In this document: piece after piece, positions 36,547 to 45,850 of the stretch
Layout of the letters: each line of letters begins with the position of its first letter
How positions within the stretch are numbered: the stretch's first letter is position 1
DNA from: Solidesulfovibrio alcoholivorans DSM 5433
GTDB taxonomy: Bacteria > Desulfobacterota > Desulfovibrionia > Desulfovibrionales > Desulfovibrionaceae
Assembly (NCBI RefSeq): GCF_000702665.1
Contig: NZ_JNJA01000006.1
Location: forward strand, 124,001-188,000
DNA length: 64,000 nucleotides
Reading direction: 5' to 3'
Made by a program: the position numbers and the translations under genes
Notes under the pieces: model-generated
What the model saw: the letters and a program-made list of their open reading frames with translations, nothing else
What the model was told of the DNA's origin: nothing
Databases searched by the model: none

Positions 36547-39500
36547 CTACGAGTCACCTGTTTTGCCGGGGAGATCTGACTCCCTGAACTGGCGCGAATC
36601 GACCGAGGCCTTGCGCTCGAGCTTCGACCAGCCCATCTCCCTGCCGCGAAGCGAAGCCAGAAACGTACGAAGCGCGACGACATACATGAGCTGGCGGTAA
36701 AAGAAGCGTTGCGGCACAAGCCAGGCGAGCAGCCGCTTGTCCTCGTTGCGTTCCAGAAGAAAGGCGACCACACCGGCCAGGATGTCGGCAACCATGAACA
36801 GGGCATAATAAAAAACCACTTTGAGCAGTGCGTCCGGGCTCCAGCTCGACGGATGCCACATCCACATGATCCCCGAGACCAGGCAGGTGTAGGCGAGCCA
36901 CAAATCCATGACCGGCGAAATGAGCTGGAAGAATATCTGGTAAACCCAGATGTTCGGCAGGCCGCAGAAGCCGAGCAGGCCGTAGCGTGGGTGCAGCAGG
37001 GCGTCCTTGTGTTTCCAGGCCACTTGAAGGGTGCCGAACATCCAACGGAAGCGCTGGCGCAGGAAACCGCGCATGGTGTCCGGCGCTTCCGTGAGCGCCA
37101 CGGCCCGCTCTTCATAGGCGACCACATGTCCCATGCGCTCGATGCGGATGGTCAGGTCGGCGTCTTCGGCCAGCGTGTCGTCCGAGAATCCACCCGCGGC
37201 CTCCAACACATCCCGCCGCCAGGCCCCCACGGCGCCGGGCACCACGGTGACGCTGTCCAGGATGGTCAGGGCACGCCGGTCCAGGTTCTGGCTGGTCACA
37301 TATTCCAGAGCCTGGCAACGGGTCAGAAAATTGATGCGATTGCCGACCTTTGCGTTGCCGGCCACGGCGCCGATCCTTGGATCGGCGAACCAGGCAGCCA
37401 GACGGATGATGGTGTCCCGGGTGAAGATCGTGTCCGCGTCCAAGGTTACCACAATGTCCGCCTTGGTAAGGGAAATCCCGTGGTTGAGGGCCGCGGGCTT
37501 GCCGCTGTTCGGTTGGGTGACGACGGTGACGAGCTTTTCGTCGGCAAAGGCTTCGCGCAGCATCGCATACGTGTTGTCGCTGGAACCGTCGTCCACCACG
37601 ATGATTTCGAAGGCGGCAGGGTGCTGGCAGGCCAGAAGCGATTGTACGGTCTGGAGGACGACCATGTCCTCGTTGTAGGCCGGAACCACGACGGCCACGG
37701 AGAGGGCCGAGGCCTGGCCCGCGACCGGTCTGCGCCGGCCCCGTGCCTTTTCCGCCACCGCCAGGACGATGAGAATGCACAAGCGGCCGAGGCCGAGGAA
37801 CGTACCGATGACGAAGAGCCATTGCAGCCCCGCCGACCAGGCGAAGAGCAGGAAAAAGCCGATGCGCTTGCCAAGCGCCATGAGCGGGTTTTCCCCCTTG
37901 ACCTCGGGCATGATGGTGTCGCGGGTCTGGCCGAGGAGATCGGAAACCGTCGCAAAGCGGTAGCCTCTGGCCTGGAGCGCTTCGATAATCCGGGGGAGGG
38001 CGGCAACGGTCTGGGAGCGGTCGCCGCCGCCGTCATGCAGCAAAATGACGTTGCCTTCGTCGGATTGGGCCTGGCGCAAGGTCTCGTCGACGATGGCGTC
38101 CACGCCCGGCCGGCTCCAATCGCTGGGATCGATGTGCATGCCGACGAAAACGTAGCCCTGTTTGCCGAGGTACTCGAGGGGCCTGACCTGGTCCTGGGTT
38201 TCCGGTTCGCTGTCCTCGCCATACGGGGAGCGGAAAAGATGGGTCTGGCAGCCAAGTATGCTTTCGAAAAGGCGCTGCGTCGCCGAGACCTCCAGCCCCA
38301 GTTGGGTGAGGGAAATGTCGGCGATGTTGGGATGGGTGAACGTATGGTTGCCGATGTCGTGGCCCTCGGCGAAAATGCGACGGAGCAGTTCCGGGTTCTT
38401 TTCGGCGTTGTTGCCGATGACGAAAAAGGTGGCTTTGACACCTGCCCGATGCAGGATGTCCAGGATTTTCGGCGTATACGTCACGTCAGGTCCGTCGTCG
38501 AAGGTCAACGCCACGGTCTTTGGGGTGAAGCCATGGCGTTCGATGACATAGGGTGAAGGGTACTCTTCGAAGCGTTCGCCGGAAATGAGTCCCAACCTGG
38601 CATCGTAGTTCACGATTCGCCGGCCGAGGCTCGGCGTCTGGGCGATGCGCAGGATTTCCCCCTTGCCCTCGTAGTCCAGGTCGTAATCGAACCGGATGAC
38701 CTCCATGCGCTTGGCGGCTTCTGCGCCGAGCTTCCAGTCCACGCCGAAGAAGGTCCAGATGGAGGGGTCTTCGCCGCCGAGCCGCCACAGGGCGAAGCCG
38801 GCGGGAGAGAGCGGCATGGCCGAAACCATGGCGTTGAAAACCGTTGTCGCGTCCATGAGCCAGACCGCGTGGTCGATGTCCTTCTCGTCCTGATAGTGAA
38901 AAGACGGATTGAGCGAAGCCGGGTCCATGCTGATGGTCGATTCGGATTCCTTGGCCGTCAGCACCGCCTCCTCGAAGGTGTCCTCTTCGGCCGGCTTTCC
39001 CTTGGGCCAGTCGTAGGCGTAGCTGCCAAGGGCCACCACCAGTTTCCCGGCCGGTATATCGGCCGCCCGCGCACGCAGGGCCTTGAGGTACCAGGGAAGG
39101 CTCGCGATGGGGCCTGGCTTGCCGGCGGCCCAATGCTCGTCATAGGCCATGACGATGACCTGATCGACCTGCCCGGCGACGGCACGATAGGGGAAGGCCG
39201 GGTCCGCGGCGGGGACGTTGACGGAGACGGCGAGCTTTTCGGCGTGGAAGGCGGCCGCGAGTTCGGTGACGAAACGCAGGTAATTTTTCAGGGCCGTGGG
39301 CGGAATGTCCTCGAAGTCGAGGCTTACGCCGGCCAGATTGTTGCCGCGGACATACTCGAGCAGCGCCCGCGTGAGCCGGGTCCGGACCTGGGGGGTGGCC
39401 ACCGCATGCGCCACGAGGTCGCCTCGCCACGTCATGTCGATGAAGTTGTTGACGAGCGGCATGACGGGCAAGCCGGGTTGTGTGGCCTTGATGAAGCGCA

Positions 39501-40059
39501 GGACTTCGCGGGCCTTGTCCGGGTTGTCCTCGCGAATGGCGCCGTCGCCGTCCACGAGATGCAGCCATTCGGGAATGAGGATGTCGAGGTTGCCGATATT
39601 TTTCTTGAGTGAACTGAAGCTCGCGTCGTCCCAGTTGACGAAAAAGCCGATGGCCTTGTTGGCATAGGGTTGCGCCGGGACGGTATGGTCGGCCGGAGGG
39701 TGGCGATGGGAGGATTTGATCTCTTTGGCCAGTTTGTGCTTGAGGTTGGCAAGCCGGGCATCCATTGCCGTCGTCGTTTTCAGGGACAGCGGAGGGCTCG
39801 TGTGGTTGGGGTGCGGCAGGAACCGGGCCGAGGGCAGGGAGAGGGATTCCAGGGCCGGATTGAGCAACACGGTGGCAACGAGCACGAAGAGCGCGGCGGA
39901 AACCAGTCCCGCCGCCAGGAACGCCCCGGCCTTGATTTTGGGCCAGCGCTTTTTGTTGGGGTCGAAAAAGACCGGACGTTTTGTGGGAATGGGCAACGTG
40001 GGCTCGGTTGGTTGAATGGCCGGGATGCGCGGGCGGGGGTGCTCTGCGGCCCCAATCAT
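36547..40059 (-). CDS. Tri-domain GH18-like / CE4 deacetylase / GT2 synthase fusion
   Basis: 1170 residues. A cytoplasmic tail and one membrane helix (ca. 43-65) lead into a GH18-like barrel (ca. 110-490; GVSLDFEDI with E250). A CE4 deacetylase follows (ca. 510-720: TFDDGPD with D521/D522, GNHTFTHPN with H572/H576, RSPYGED). Then two membrane helices and a processive GT2 synthase (VVVPAYNED at 790, VVDDGSSDNT, LDADTIF, LAEDADLT, and Q1002-RFR-W1006), ending in four or five membrane helices. The GT2 part resembles PgaC/NodC-type beta-GlcNAc synthases. Synthesis, partial deacetylation and trimming of one exopolysaccharide by one polypeptide is inferred. RBS is weak. Confidence 0.9.
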   Translation of the reverse strand: MIGAAEHPRPRIPAIQPTEPTLPIPTKRPVFFDPNKKRWPKIKAGAFLAAGLVSAALFVLVATVLLNPALESLSLPSARFLPHPNHTSPPLSLKTTTAMDARLANLKHKLAKEIKSSHRHPPADHTVPAQPYANKAIGFFVNWDDASFSSLKKNIGNLDILIPEWLHLVDGDGAIREDNPDKAREVLRFIKATQPGLPVMPLVNNFIDMTWRGDLVAHAVATPQVRTRLTRALLEYVRGNNLAGVSLDFEDIPPTALKNYLRFVTELAAAFHAEKLAVSVNVPAADPAFPYRAVAGQVDQVIVMAYDEHWAAGKPGPIASLPWYLKALRARAADIPAGKLVVALGSYAYDWPKGKPAEEDTFEEAVLTAKESESTISMDPASLNPSFHYQDEKDIDHAVWLMDATTVFNAMVSAMPLSPAGFALWRLGGEDPSIWTFFGVDWKLGAEAAKRMEVIRFDYDLDYEGKGEILRIAQTPSLGRRIVNYDARLGLISGERFEEYPSPYVIERHGFTPKTVALTFDDGPDVTYTPKILDILHRAGVKATFFVIGNNAEKNPELLRRIFAEGHDIGNHTFTHPNIADISLTQLGLEVSATQRLFESILGCQTHLFRSPYGEDSEPETQDQVRPLEYLGKQGYVFVGMHIDPSDWSRPGVDAIVDETLRQAQSDEGNVILLHDGGGDRSQTVAALPRIIEALQARGYRFATVSDLLGQTRDTIMPEVKGENPLMALGKRIGFFLLFAWSAGLQWLFVIGTFLGLGRLCILIVLAVAEKARGRRRPVAGQASALSVAVVVPAYNEDMVVLQTVQSLLACQHPAAFEIIVVDDGSSDNTYAMLREAFADEKLVTVVTQPNSGKPAALNHGISLTKADIVVTLDADTIFTRDTIIRLAAWFADPRIGAVAGNAKVGNRINFLTRCQALEYVTSQNLDRRALTILDSVTVVPGAVGAWRRDVLEAAGGFSDDTLAEDADLTIRIERMGHVVAYEERAVALTEAPDTMRGFLRQRFRWMFGTLQVAWKHKDALLHPRYGLLGFCGLPNIWVYQIFFQLISPVMDLWLAYTCLVSGIMWMWHPSSWSPDALLKVVFYYALFMVADILAGVVAFLLERNEDKRLLAWLVPQRFFYRQLMYVVALRTFLASLRGREMGWSKLERKASVDSRQFRESDLPGKTGDS

Positions 40060-40202
40060 AATCCCGAAGTGCGAAAGCGCAAGGCCGCCGCAGGGAAGTC
40101 TTGCCCTCTCGCATGCCGCGTTACGGCCGGAATCCGGCTGCGCATGGTCGCACGGGAGGCCATGGACGAAGGACGGGCGCCAAGGTGGGAAACGGCAACC
40201 AA

Positions 40203-40232
40203 AACAAAGCCCCGGCGGGGGAGCCGGGGCTT
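40203..40232 (-). terminator. Terminator-like hairpin upstream of the tri-domain gene (minus strand)
   Basis: Read on the minus strand, AAGCCCCGGC - TCCCCC - GCCGGGGCTT is followed by TGTTTTGG. It lies about 145 nt before the start of the tri-domain gene, in its leader, so it could end an upstream transcript or act as an attenuator. Confidence 0.55.
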
Positions 40233-40657
40233 CCGGGAGGCAGGAGAATCCATGTCATAACGTCGTCATGCGGGTGGTCGCCGGCCGGGGGTGGGCAGTT
40301 ACAAGTGGGATGCCGGGCAGGGCTCGGGCACGCGGGGGAAATGGGCCGGGATATGAGGGCGCGGCGCGGCGCTACAGGATGCACGGATGCCTGCGCGTGC
40401 GAAAGTTTCCAGGCAGTGGCAAGGCCGGTGCCAAGTGCCGAAGTATTGCTTCCCAATATGTTACGAATTCTCTGCGGTGTTTTTTTTCAGGCAGGATGGG
40501 CCCTGGTGGAACATGGCGGCAAGGGATGTCCGCTGTCGGGAACATAATGGCAGGGGCACCCGGGCAGTCCGGCCGGGCCGGAGGAACGTTTTCGGGGGGC
40601 GCAAGGAGTCGCCGCCCGGTGGCCCGGCAGGCCGGCATCGGTTTCGGCGCTGTGGCG

Positions 40658-40703
40658 CTTTACATATCTCTTTACATGCAAGGTGACTGCACATGCTTTA
40701 CAT
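40658..40703 (+). promoter_or_regulatory. Three CTTTACAT direct repeats (candidate activator site)
   Basis: CTTTACAT occurs at 40658-40665, 40670-40677 and 40696-40703, the last inside CACATG-CTTTA-CATG. They lie 65-110 bp upstream of the sigma-54 promoter, where enhancer-binding activators dock. Confidence 0.5.
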
Positions 40704-40743
40704 GTTTCGTCGCCTGTACTGGTGAGAAATTTTCAAGAGATAT

Positions 40744-40759
40744 CAATGTGGTAACATTG
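40744..40759. promoter_or_regulatory. Inverted repeat CAATGT-GGTA-ACATTG
   Basis: Perfect 6-bp arms with a 4-bp spacer, 10 bp upstream of the -24 element at 40769. It could be an operator or an activator half-site. Confidence 0.4.
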
Positions 40760-40768
40760 AAGCCATTG

Positions 40769-40784
40769 TGGCATGCCGTTTGCT
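40769..40784 (+). promoter_or_regulatory. Sigma-54 promoter of the aldehyde oxidoreductase operon
   Basis: TGGCATGCCGTTTGCT matches the sigma-54 consensus almost perfectly: GG at 40770-40771, GC at 40782-40783, ten bases between, and TTGC at -12. It is 31 nt upstream of the start codon. Confidence 0.85.
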
Positions 40785-40814
40785 TTGACTACGAAAAACA
40801 ATGGAGCAAACGGC

Positions 40815-43559
40815 ATGGGTCAAATCGAGCAAAAGATACTTATCGTCAATGGTGTTGAGAAAAACATAATAGCCGACAGCGATGCATTCCTCTCCGGTGT
40901 CTTGCGGGAGCAGTTGCATTTGACGGGAACAAAAGTCGGTTGCGGGCAAGGGCAGTGCGGCGCGTGCTCCGTCATCATCGACGGGAAGGTGACGCGCTCC
41001 TGCATCACCAAGATGAGCCGCATTCCCGACAAAGCCCTTGTCACCACCATCGAAGGCCTCGGACAGCCCGGATACCTCCATCCCCTGCAACGGTCCTGGG
41101 TCAAGCACGGTGCCGCGCAGTGCGGGTTTTGCACCCCTGGCTTCATCATGTCGGCCAAGGGGCTGCTGGACGAGAACCCGAGCCCCAGCCGCGGGGAGGT
41201 GCGCGACTGGTTCCAGAAGCACCGTAATGCCTGCCGCTGCACCGGGTACAAGCCGATTGTGGATGCGGTCATGGAAGCGGCGGGCGTCATGCGCGGCGAA
41301 GCCCCGGAGACGAGCCTCGATTTCGTCATGCCCGCCGATCGGCGCATCTGGGGCTCGTCCTACCCGCGTCCCACGGCCGAGGCCAAGGTCACGGGAACCC
41401 TGGATTACGGCGCGGACCTCGGCATCAAGATGCCGGACAACACCCTGCACCTGGCCCTGGTCCAGGCCACGGCCCACCATGCCATGATCCGGGGCATCGA
41501 TACCGCCGAGGCGGAAAGGATGCCCGGCGTGTACCGGGTCCTCACGGCCAAGGATGTCAAGGGCAAGAACCGCATTTTCGGCCTGGTCAACCATCCGAAT
41601 CACAAGGGCGACGGCTGGGAGCGGCCCATCCTGTGCGACGCCAAGATCTTCCAGTTCGGCGACGCCGTGGCCATCGTCTGCGCCGACACCGACGAGCAGG
41701 CCCGGGCGGCCGCGGCCAAGGTGCGCCTCGACCTGGAGGACTTGCCGGCCTACCTGACCGTGGCCGAGGCCATGGCCCCGGACGCCATCGAGATCCACCC
41801 CGGGACCCCCAACGTCTATTTCACCCAGCCCCTGGTCAAGGGCGAGGAGACCGCGCCGTTTTTCGCCCGTGACGACGTGGCCGTGGTCGAAGGGGAGTTC
41901 CGGACCAGCCGCCAGCCCCACATGCCCATCGAGCCGGACGTCGGCTTCGCCTACCTGGGCGAGGACGGGCTGCTGCACATCCACAGCAAGTCCATCGCCG
42001 TGCACCTGCACGCCTTCATGATCGCCGAGGGGCTGGGACTGACGCCGGACAAGATCGCCCTGGCCTCAAACCCCATGGGCGGCACCTTCGGCTACAAGCT
42101 GAGCCCCACCATGGAGGCGTTGCTCGGCGTCGCCGTCCTGGCCACGGGACGTCCGGCGTACCTGCGCTACGACTATTTCCAGCAGATGACCTACACCGGC
42201 AAGCGCTCGCCGTTTTACATCAAGGGCAGGATGGCTGCGGACAAGAAAACCGGCCGCATCGTGGCCCTGGAACACGACTATTCCGTGGACCACGGCCCGT
42301 ATTGCGAGATGGGCGACGTGCTGACCTTCCGCGGCATCGAATTCCTCGGCGCGGGCTACGACATCCCCAATATCCGGGGCCTGGGGCGCACCGTGGCCAC
42401 CAACCATGCCTGGGGCGCGGCCTTTCGCGGCTTCGGCGGCCCGCAGGCCTTTTTCGCCGGCGAATCCCTGGTGGACGAACTGGCCCTGAAGCTCGGCCAG
42501 GACCCGCTGGAGTTCAGGCTGGCCAACTGCTACCGGCCCGGCTCCACCACCCCGACCGGCCAGGAACCCGACGTTTACCCCCTGCCGGAGATGTTCGAGG
42601 CCTTGCGGCCCCTCTACCAGGAAGCGCGGCAAAGGACGCAAAAGGAATCCACCCCGGCCGTCAAAAAGGGCGTGGGCATCGCGGTCGGCGTCTACGGCTC
42701 CGGCGGCGACGGCGTGGAACGGGCCGAAGTTTTCGTGCGGCTCGATTCCGATGACGGCGTCACGGTCGGCGCATCCTGGGAAGACCACGGCCAGGGCGCG
42801 GACATCGGGGCCGTGGGCACGGCCCACGAGGCCTTGCTGCCCATGGGCGTCCCGCCGGAAAAACTCCGCTTCAGCTGGCCTGATTCGGCCAAGCAGCCGC
42901 CGGCCGGGCCGGCCGGGGCCTCGCGCTCCCAGGTGGTGGTGGGCGGCGCCATCCGCGTGGCCTGCGAAGCGCTCCTGGCCGCGGCCAAAAAGGCCGACGG
43001 CACGTTCATGACCCACGCCGAAATGACCGCCGCCGGCAAGCCCACGCGCTACGACGGCGTCTACACCATTCCCGGCGTGCCGTGCGACGCCCGGACCGGC
43101 CTGGGCAGCCCTTTCCTGGTCTACATGTACGTCATCCACATGTCCGAGGTGTCGGTGGACGTCGCCACAGGCAAGGTGACCGTGGACCGCATGCGCTGCA
43201 TGGCCGACATCGGAAAGATCAATAACAAGCTGGCCGTCGACGGCCAGATCTACGGCTGCATGGAGCTTGGCGTGGGGCTGGCCCTGTCCGAGGACTACGA
43301 GGACATCAAGAAGCACTCCACCATGGCCGGAGCCGGCTTCCCCTACATCGGGTCCGTCCCGGACGACATGGAAATCGTCTACTTCCAGGACAACCCGCGG
43401 CAGTGGGGACCCTTTGGCGCGGCCGGAGCCGGCGAAGGCCCCATGGCCAGCCCCCATGTGGCCATCATCAATGCCATCCGTCACGCCTGCGGCGCTCGCG
43501 TGACGCGCCTGCCGGCCAGGCCGGAGACGGTGTTGGCCGCCATGGCGGCTGCGCAATAA
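40815..43559 (+). CDS. mop: Molybdenum aldehyde oxidoreductase (Mop/xanthine oxidase family)
   Basis: 914 residues. Two N-terminal [2Fe-2S] domains: plant-type cluster C43, C48, C51, C63 (VGCGQGQCGACS) and helical cluster C103, C106, C140, C142 (QCGFCTPG, CRCTGY), each offset by three residues from the D. gigas protein. The Mo domains carry TFGYKLSPT, AFRGFGGPQ and the catalytic GEGPMASPH with Glu874. There is no FAD domain, as in Desulfovibrio Mop, which passes electrons to flavodoxin. It oxidises aldehydes to acids with MCD cofactor. ATG 40815 has GGAGC upstream. Confidence 0.96.
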   Translation: MGQIEQKILIVNGVEKNIIADSDAFLSGVLREQLHLTGTKVGCGQGQCGACSVIIDGKVTRSCITKMSRIPDKALVTTIEGLGQPGYLHPLQRSWVKHGAAQCGFCTPGFIMSAKGLLDENPSPSRGEVRDWFQKHRNACRCTGYKPIVDAVMEAAGVMRGEAPETSLDFVMPADRRIWGSSYPRPTAEAKVTGTLDYGADLGIKMPDNTLHLALVQATAHHAMIRGIDTAEAERMPGVYRVLTAKDVKGKNRIFGLVNHPNHKGDGWERPILCDAKIFQFGDAVAIVCADTDEQARAAAAKVRLDLEDLPAYLTVAEAMAPDAIEIHPGTPNVYFTQPLVKGEETAPFFARDDVAVVEGEFRTSRQPHMPIEPDVGFAYLGEDGLLHIHSKSIAVHLHAFMIAEGLGLTPDKIALASNPMGGTFGYKLSPTMEALLGVAVLATGRPAYLRYDYFQQMTYTGKRSPFYIKGRMAADKKTGRIVALEHDYSVDHGPYCEMGDVLTFRGIEFLGAGYDIPNIRGLGRTVATNHAWGAAFRGFGGPQAFFAGESLVDELALKLGQDPLEFRLANCYRPGSTTPTGQEPDVYPLPEMFEALRPLYQEARQRTQKESTPAVKKGVGIAVGVYGSGGDGVERAEVFVRLDSDDGVTVGASWEDHGQGADIGAVGTAHEALLPMGVPPEKLRFSWPDSAKQPPAGPAGASRSQVVVGGAIRVACEALLAAAKKADGTFMTHAEMTAAGKPTRYDGVYTIPGVPCDARTGLGSPFLVYMYVIHMSEVSVDVATGKVTVDRMRCMADIGKINNKLAVDGQIYGCMELGVGLALSEDYEDIKKHSTMAGAGFPYIGSVPDDMEIVYFQDNPRQWGPFGAAGAGEGPMASPHVAIINAIRHACGARVTRLPARPETVLAAMAAAQ

Positions 43560-43735
43560 GGCGTGCGGTCCACCCCTCCTCCGGACCGCGCCCTGCAAAC
43601 GCCGGGAGCTGGCAGACAAGGCTCCCGGCGGCTCGGGGGAGGGGATGATCCGGGCGCGGACTGTCACACCAGGAACACTCGCGGAGGCGCGCACAGCCGC
43701 GCCGCCCACGACAACCAAGCCAAAAGGAGGCTTTC

Positions 43736-44905
43736 ATGTCCACTGTCACCGCTTTTCAACTGGCCGACATCTTGTACACCGGCGCGGGCGCCCTGGGGAA
43801 AACCCCCGAGTCCCTGAAGGCGGCGGGGTTGAAAAAGCCGCTCATCGTCACGGACAAGGGCATCGTCAAAGTCGGCTTGGCCAAGCGGCTGGAAGACGTC
43901 CTGTCCGCCGCCGGCCTCTCCTACGCGCTCTATGACGGCACCGTGCCCAATCCCACCGACGACAACGTCGGCGAGGCCTTTGCCCTCTACGCCAAGGAAG
44001 GCTGTGATTGCCTGATCGGCATGGGCGGCGGCAGCTCCATGGACACGGCCAAGGGCTGCGGCGTGCTGGCCACGAGCGGGGGGACCATCGACGCCTACCG
44101 CGGCATGGGCCTGCTCAAGGCCCGCCTGCCGTACTTCATCGCCATCCCCACCACGGCCGGCACGGGCTCGGAATCCACCTGCGCCGCGGTCATCACCAAC
44201 ACCAAGGGCGACCACCATTGGAAGATGGTCCTGCTCGACGGACGGCTTCTGCCCGATGCGGCGGTCATCGATCCCCTGCTTATGACCGGCCTGCCGCCCT
44301 TCATCACGGCGGCCACGGGCATGGACGCCATGACCCACGCCATCGAGGCCTACATCTCCGTGGCGGCCATGGAATACACCGACGCCCTGGCCATCGGCGC
44401 CATAAAGCTCATCTTCAAGTACCTGCGCCGGGCCGTGGCCAACGGCAACGACATCGAGGCCCGGGAAAAGATGGCCTACGCCCAGACCATGGCCGGCATC
44501 GCCTTCAGCAATGCGGGTCTGGGGCTGGTCCACTCCCTGGCCCACCCCCTGAGCGCCTTTTACGGCATCTCCCACGGCGACGCCAACGCCCTCGTCCTGC
44601 CCCGCGTGCTCGACTTCAACAAGATCGCCTGCCGGGAAAAAATGGCCGAGATCGCCAGGGCCGCCGGCCTGGCCGACCTCGGGCCCTATCCCGAGGATAC
44701 GGCCGTGGAGGCCCTGCGGCGCTTGAGCGCCGATGTGCGCATTCCCGCCACCATCACCGAGGCCGCCGCCCGCATCGGCGTCAAGATCGATCCCAAGGAC
44801 ATCGGTCCCATGTCCAAGGACGCGCTCAACGAGGTCTCGACGCCCACCAACCCCAGAGTGCCAACCCTGGCGGATATCGAGGCCCTGTACAACCTGTGCT
44901 GGTAG
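43736..44905 (+). CDS. Iron-containing alcohol dehydrogenase
   Basis: 389 residues, group III Fe-ADH. NAD-binding GMGGGSSMDTAKG, GTGSESTCAAVI, then the metal ligands in PDAAVIDP, TGMDAMTHAIEAY, HSLAHPLSAFYGISHGDANA (His residues). AAAAGGAGG precedes the ATG. It interconverts alcohols and aldehydes with NAD(H). Directly downstream of the aldehyde oxidoreductase, it would provide its aldehyde substrate from ethanol or similar alcohols, or dispose of surplus aldehyde. Confidence 0.95.
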   Translation: MSTVTAFQLADILYTGAGALGKTPESLKAAGLKKPLIVTDKGIVKVGLAKRLEDVLSAAGLSYALYDGTVPNPTDDNVGEAFALYAKEGCDCLIGMGGGSSMDTAKGCGVLATSGGTIDAYRGMGLLKARLPYFIAIPTTAGTGSESTCAAVITNTKGDHHWKMVLLDGRLLPDAAVIDPLLMTGLPPFITAATGMDAMTHAIEAYISVAAMEYTDALAIGAIKLIFKYLRRAVANGNDIEAREKMAYAQTMAGIAFSNAGLGLVHSLAHPLSAFYGISHGDANALVLPRVLDFNKIACREKMAEIARAAGLADLGPYPEDTAVEALRRLSADVRIPATITEAAARIGVKIDPKDIGPMSKDALNEVSTPTNPRVPTLADIEALYNLCW

Positions 44906-45045
44906 CTCCCGGCACAGGGAGCGAACGAACCCGAGGAAAGCCGCCTCCTGCCTTCTCTACAGGGGGGGGCGGCGCTTCGAAACAGTGGGCGGACAGGGGA
45001 GATCCCTTGCGCCGTTTCGCAATGAGGCTGCGGGGAGGCCGTCAC

Positions 45046-45750
45046 ATGAAGACAGCGGACATGATGGTCACAGTCGTCGTGGCCCTGGTGCTTGCCATTT
45101 TCGCCTATGTGCCAGGGGTGTTCGGAGGATTCAACGCACTGACGCACGAGCATGACTTCCTGATGAGTTTCATCAAATTCGGCATTCTTTGTACGTTTGG
45201 GGAGAGCATCGCCCTGCGCATTACCGCGAAACGCTACAGCCAGCCCGGATTCGGCGTTCTGCCGCGGTTTCTCCTGTGGGGGCTGATCGGGCTGCTCATC
45301 AATGCCGCCTTCATCATCTACGCCATGGGCGTGCCCCACCTGGTGGCGGCCCTGGGACTGCCCCTTCCGGCCGATTCCCTGGCCGGGGGAAACCTGTTGC
45401 ACAAGGTCGGCATGGCGTTTTGCATCAGCGTGGCCATCAATTTCCTTTTCGCGCCGCTTTTCATGATGGCCCACACCGTGGCGGCCATCCATATCGAGGA
45501 AACCGGCGGCACGTTGGCCGGCTTTTTCTCGCCCGTGGACGTGAGCCGGACCCTGGGCAAGATCGACTGGGATCTGCTTTACGGCTTCGTCTTCAAAAAG
45601 ACCCTGCTTTTTTTCTGGGTGCCGTGCCACACCATCACGTTTCTCTTGCCGATGGAACTGCGGGTGCTTTTCGCCGCCGCCCTGGGCGTGGCCCTCGGCA
45701 TCATCCTGGCTTTCGCCAACCGCAAAGGCGACAGCCCGGTTCCGGCCTGA
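45046..45750 (+). CDS. Polytopic membrane protein of the aldehyde/alcohol operon
   Basis: 234 residues with about six hydrophobic segments: TVVVALVLAIFAYVPGVFGG, KFGILCTFGES, FLLWGLIGLLINAAFIIYAMG, VGMAFCISVAINFLFAPLFMMAHTVAAI and two near the C-terminus ending FAAALGVALGIILAFANRKG. ATG 45046 has GGGGAGG upstream. Several features (PRFLLWGLIGLL, FWVPCHTITFLLP) recall Mpv17/PMP22-type proteins, but I cannot be sure. A role in substrate movement or membrane protection during alcohol metabolism is speculative. Confidence 0.75.
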   Translation: MKTADMMVTVVVALVLAIFAYVPGVFGGFNALTHEHDFLMSFIKFGILCTFGESIALRITAKRYSQPGFGVLPRFLLWGLIGLLINAAFIIYAMGVPHLVAALGLPLPADSLAGGNLLHKVGMAFCISVAINFLFAPLFMMAHTVAAIHIEETGGTLAGFFSPVDVSRTLGKIDWDLLYGFVFKKTLLFFWVPCHTITFLLPMELRVLFAAALGVALGIILAFANRKGDSPVPA

Positions 45751-45850
45751 CGGCGACGCAGACCGGACGACCGCCTGGAACAGCGGTCGCGGCCAGCGCA
45801 TGGCCTGCGGCGATGCGCACAACACCATAGCTTCACACGTGGGGACGGTT

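Larger units (their letters stand above)
40060..40814. other. Long intergenic region between divergent genes
   Basis: About 750 bp without a supportable gene. It holds a minus-strand terminator-like hairpin (40203-40232), an AT-rich segment from 40650 with three CTTTACAT repeats, a dyad at 40744-40759 and a sigma-54 promoter (40769-40784). I looked for cobalamin, molybdenum-cofactor and cyclic-di-GMP riboswitch motifs and did not find a convincing match. Confidence 0.6.

Noticed and set aside
40381..40440. Minus-strand GCCACTG suggesting a cobalamin riboswitch
   Set aside because: The other conserved boxes (GGGAA-GGTG, CCCGCAACTG, GGGAAGGC) are missing.
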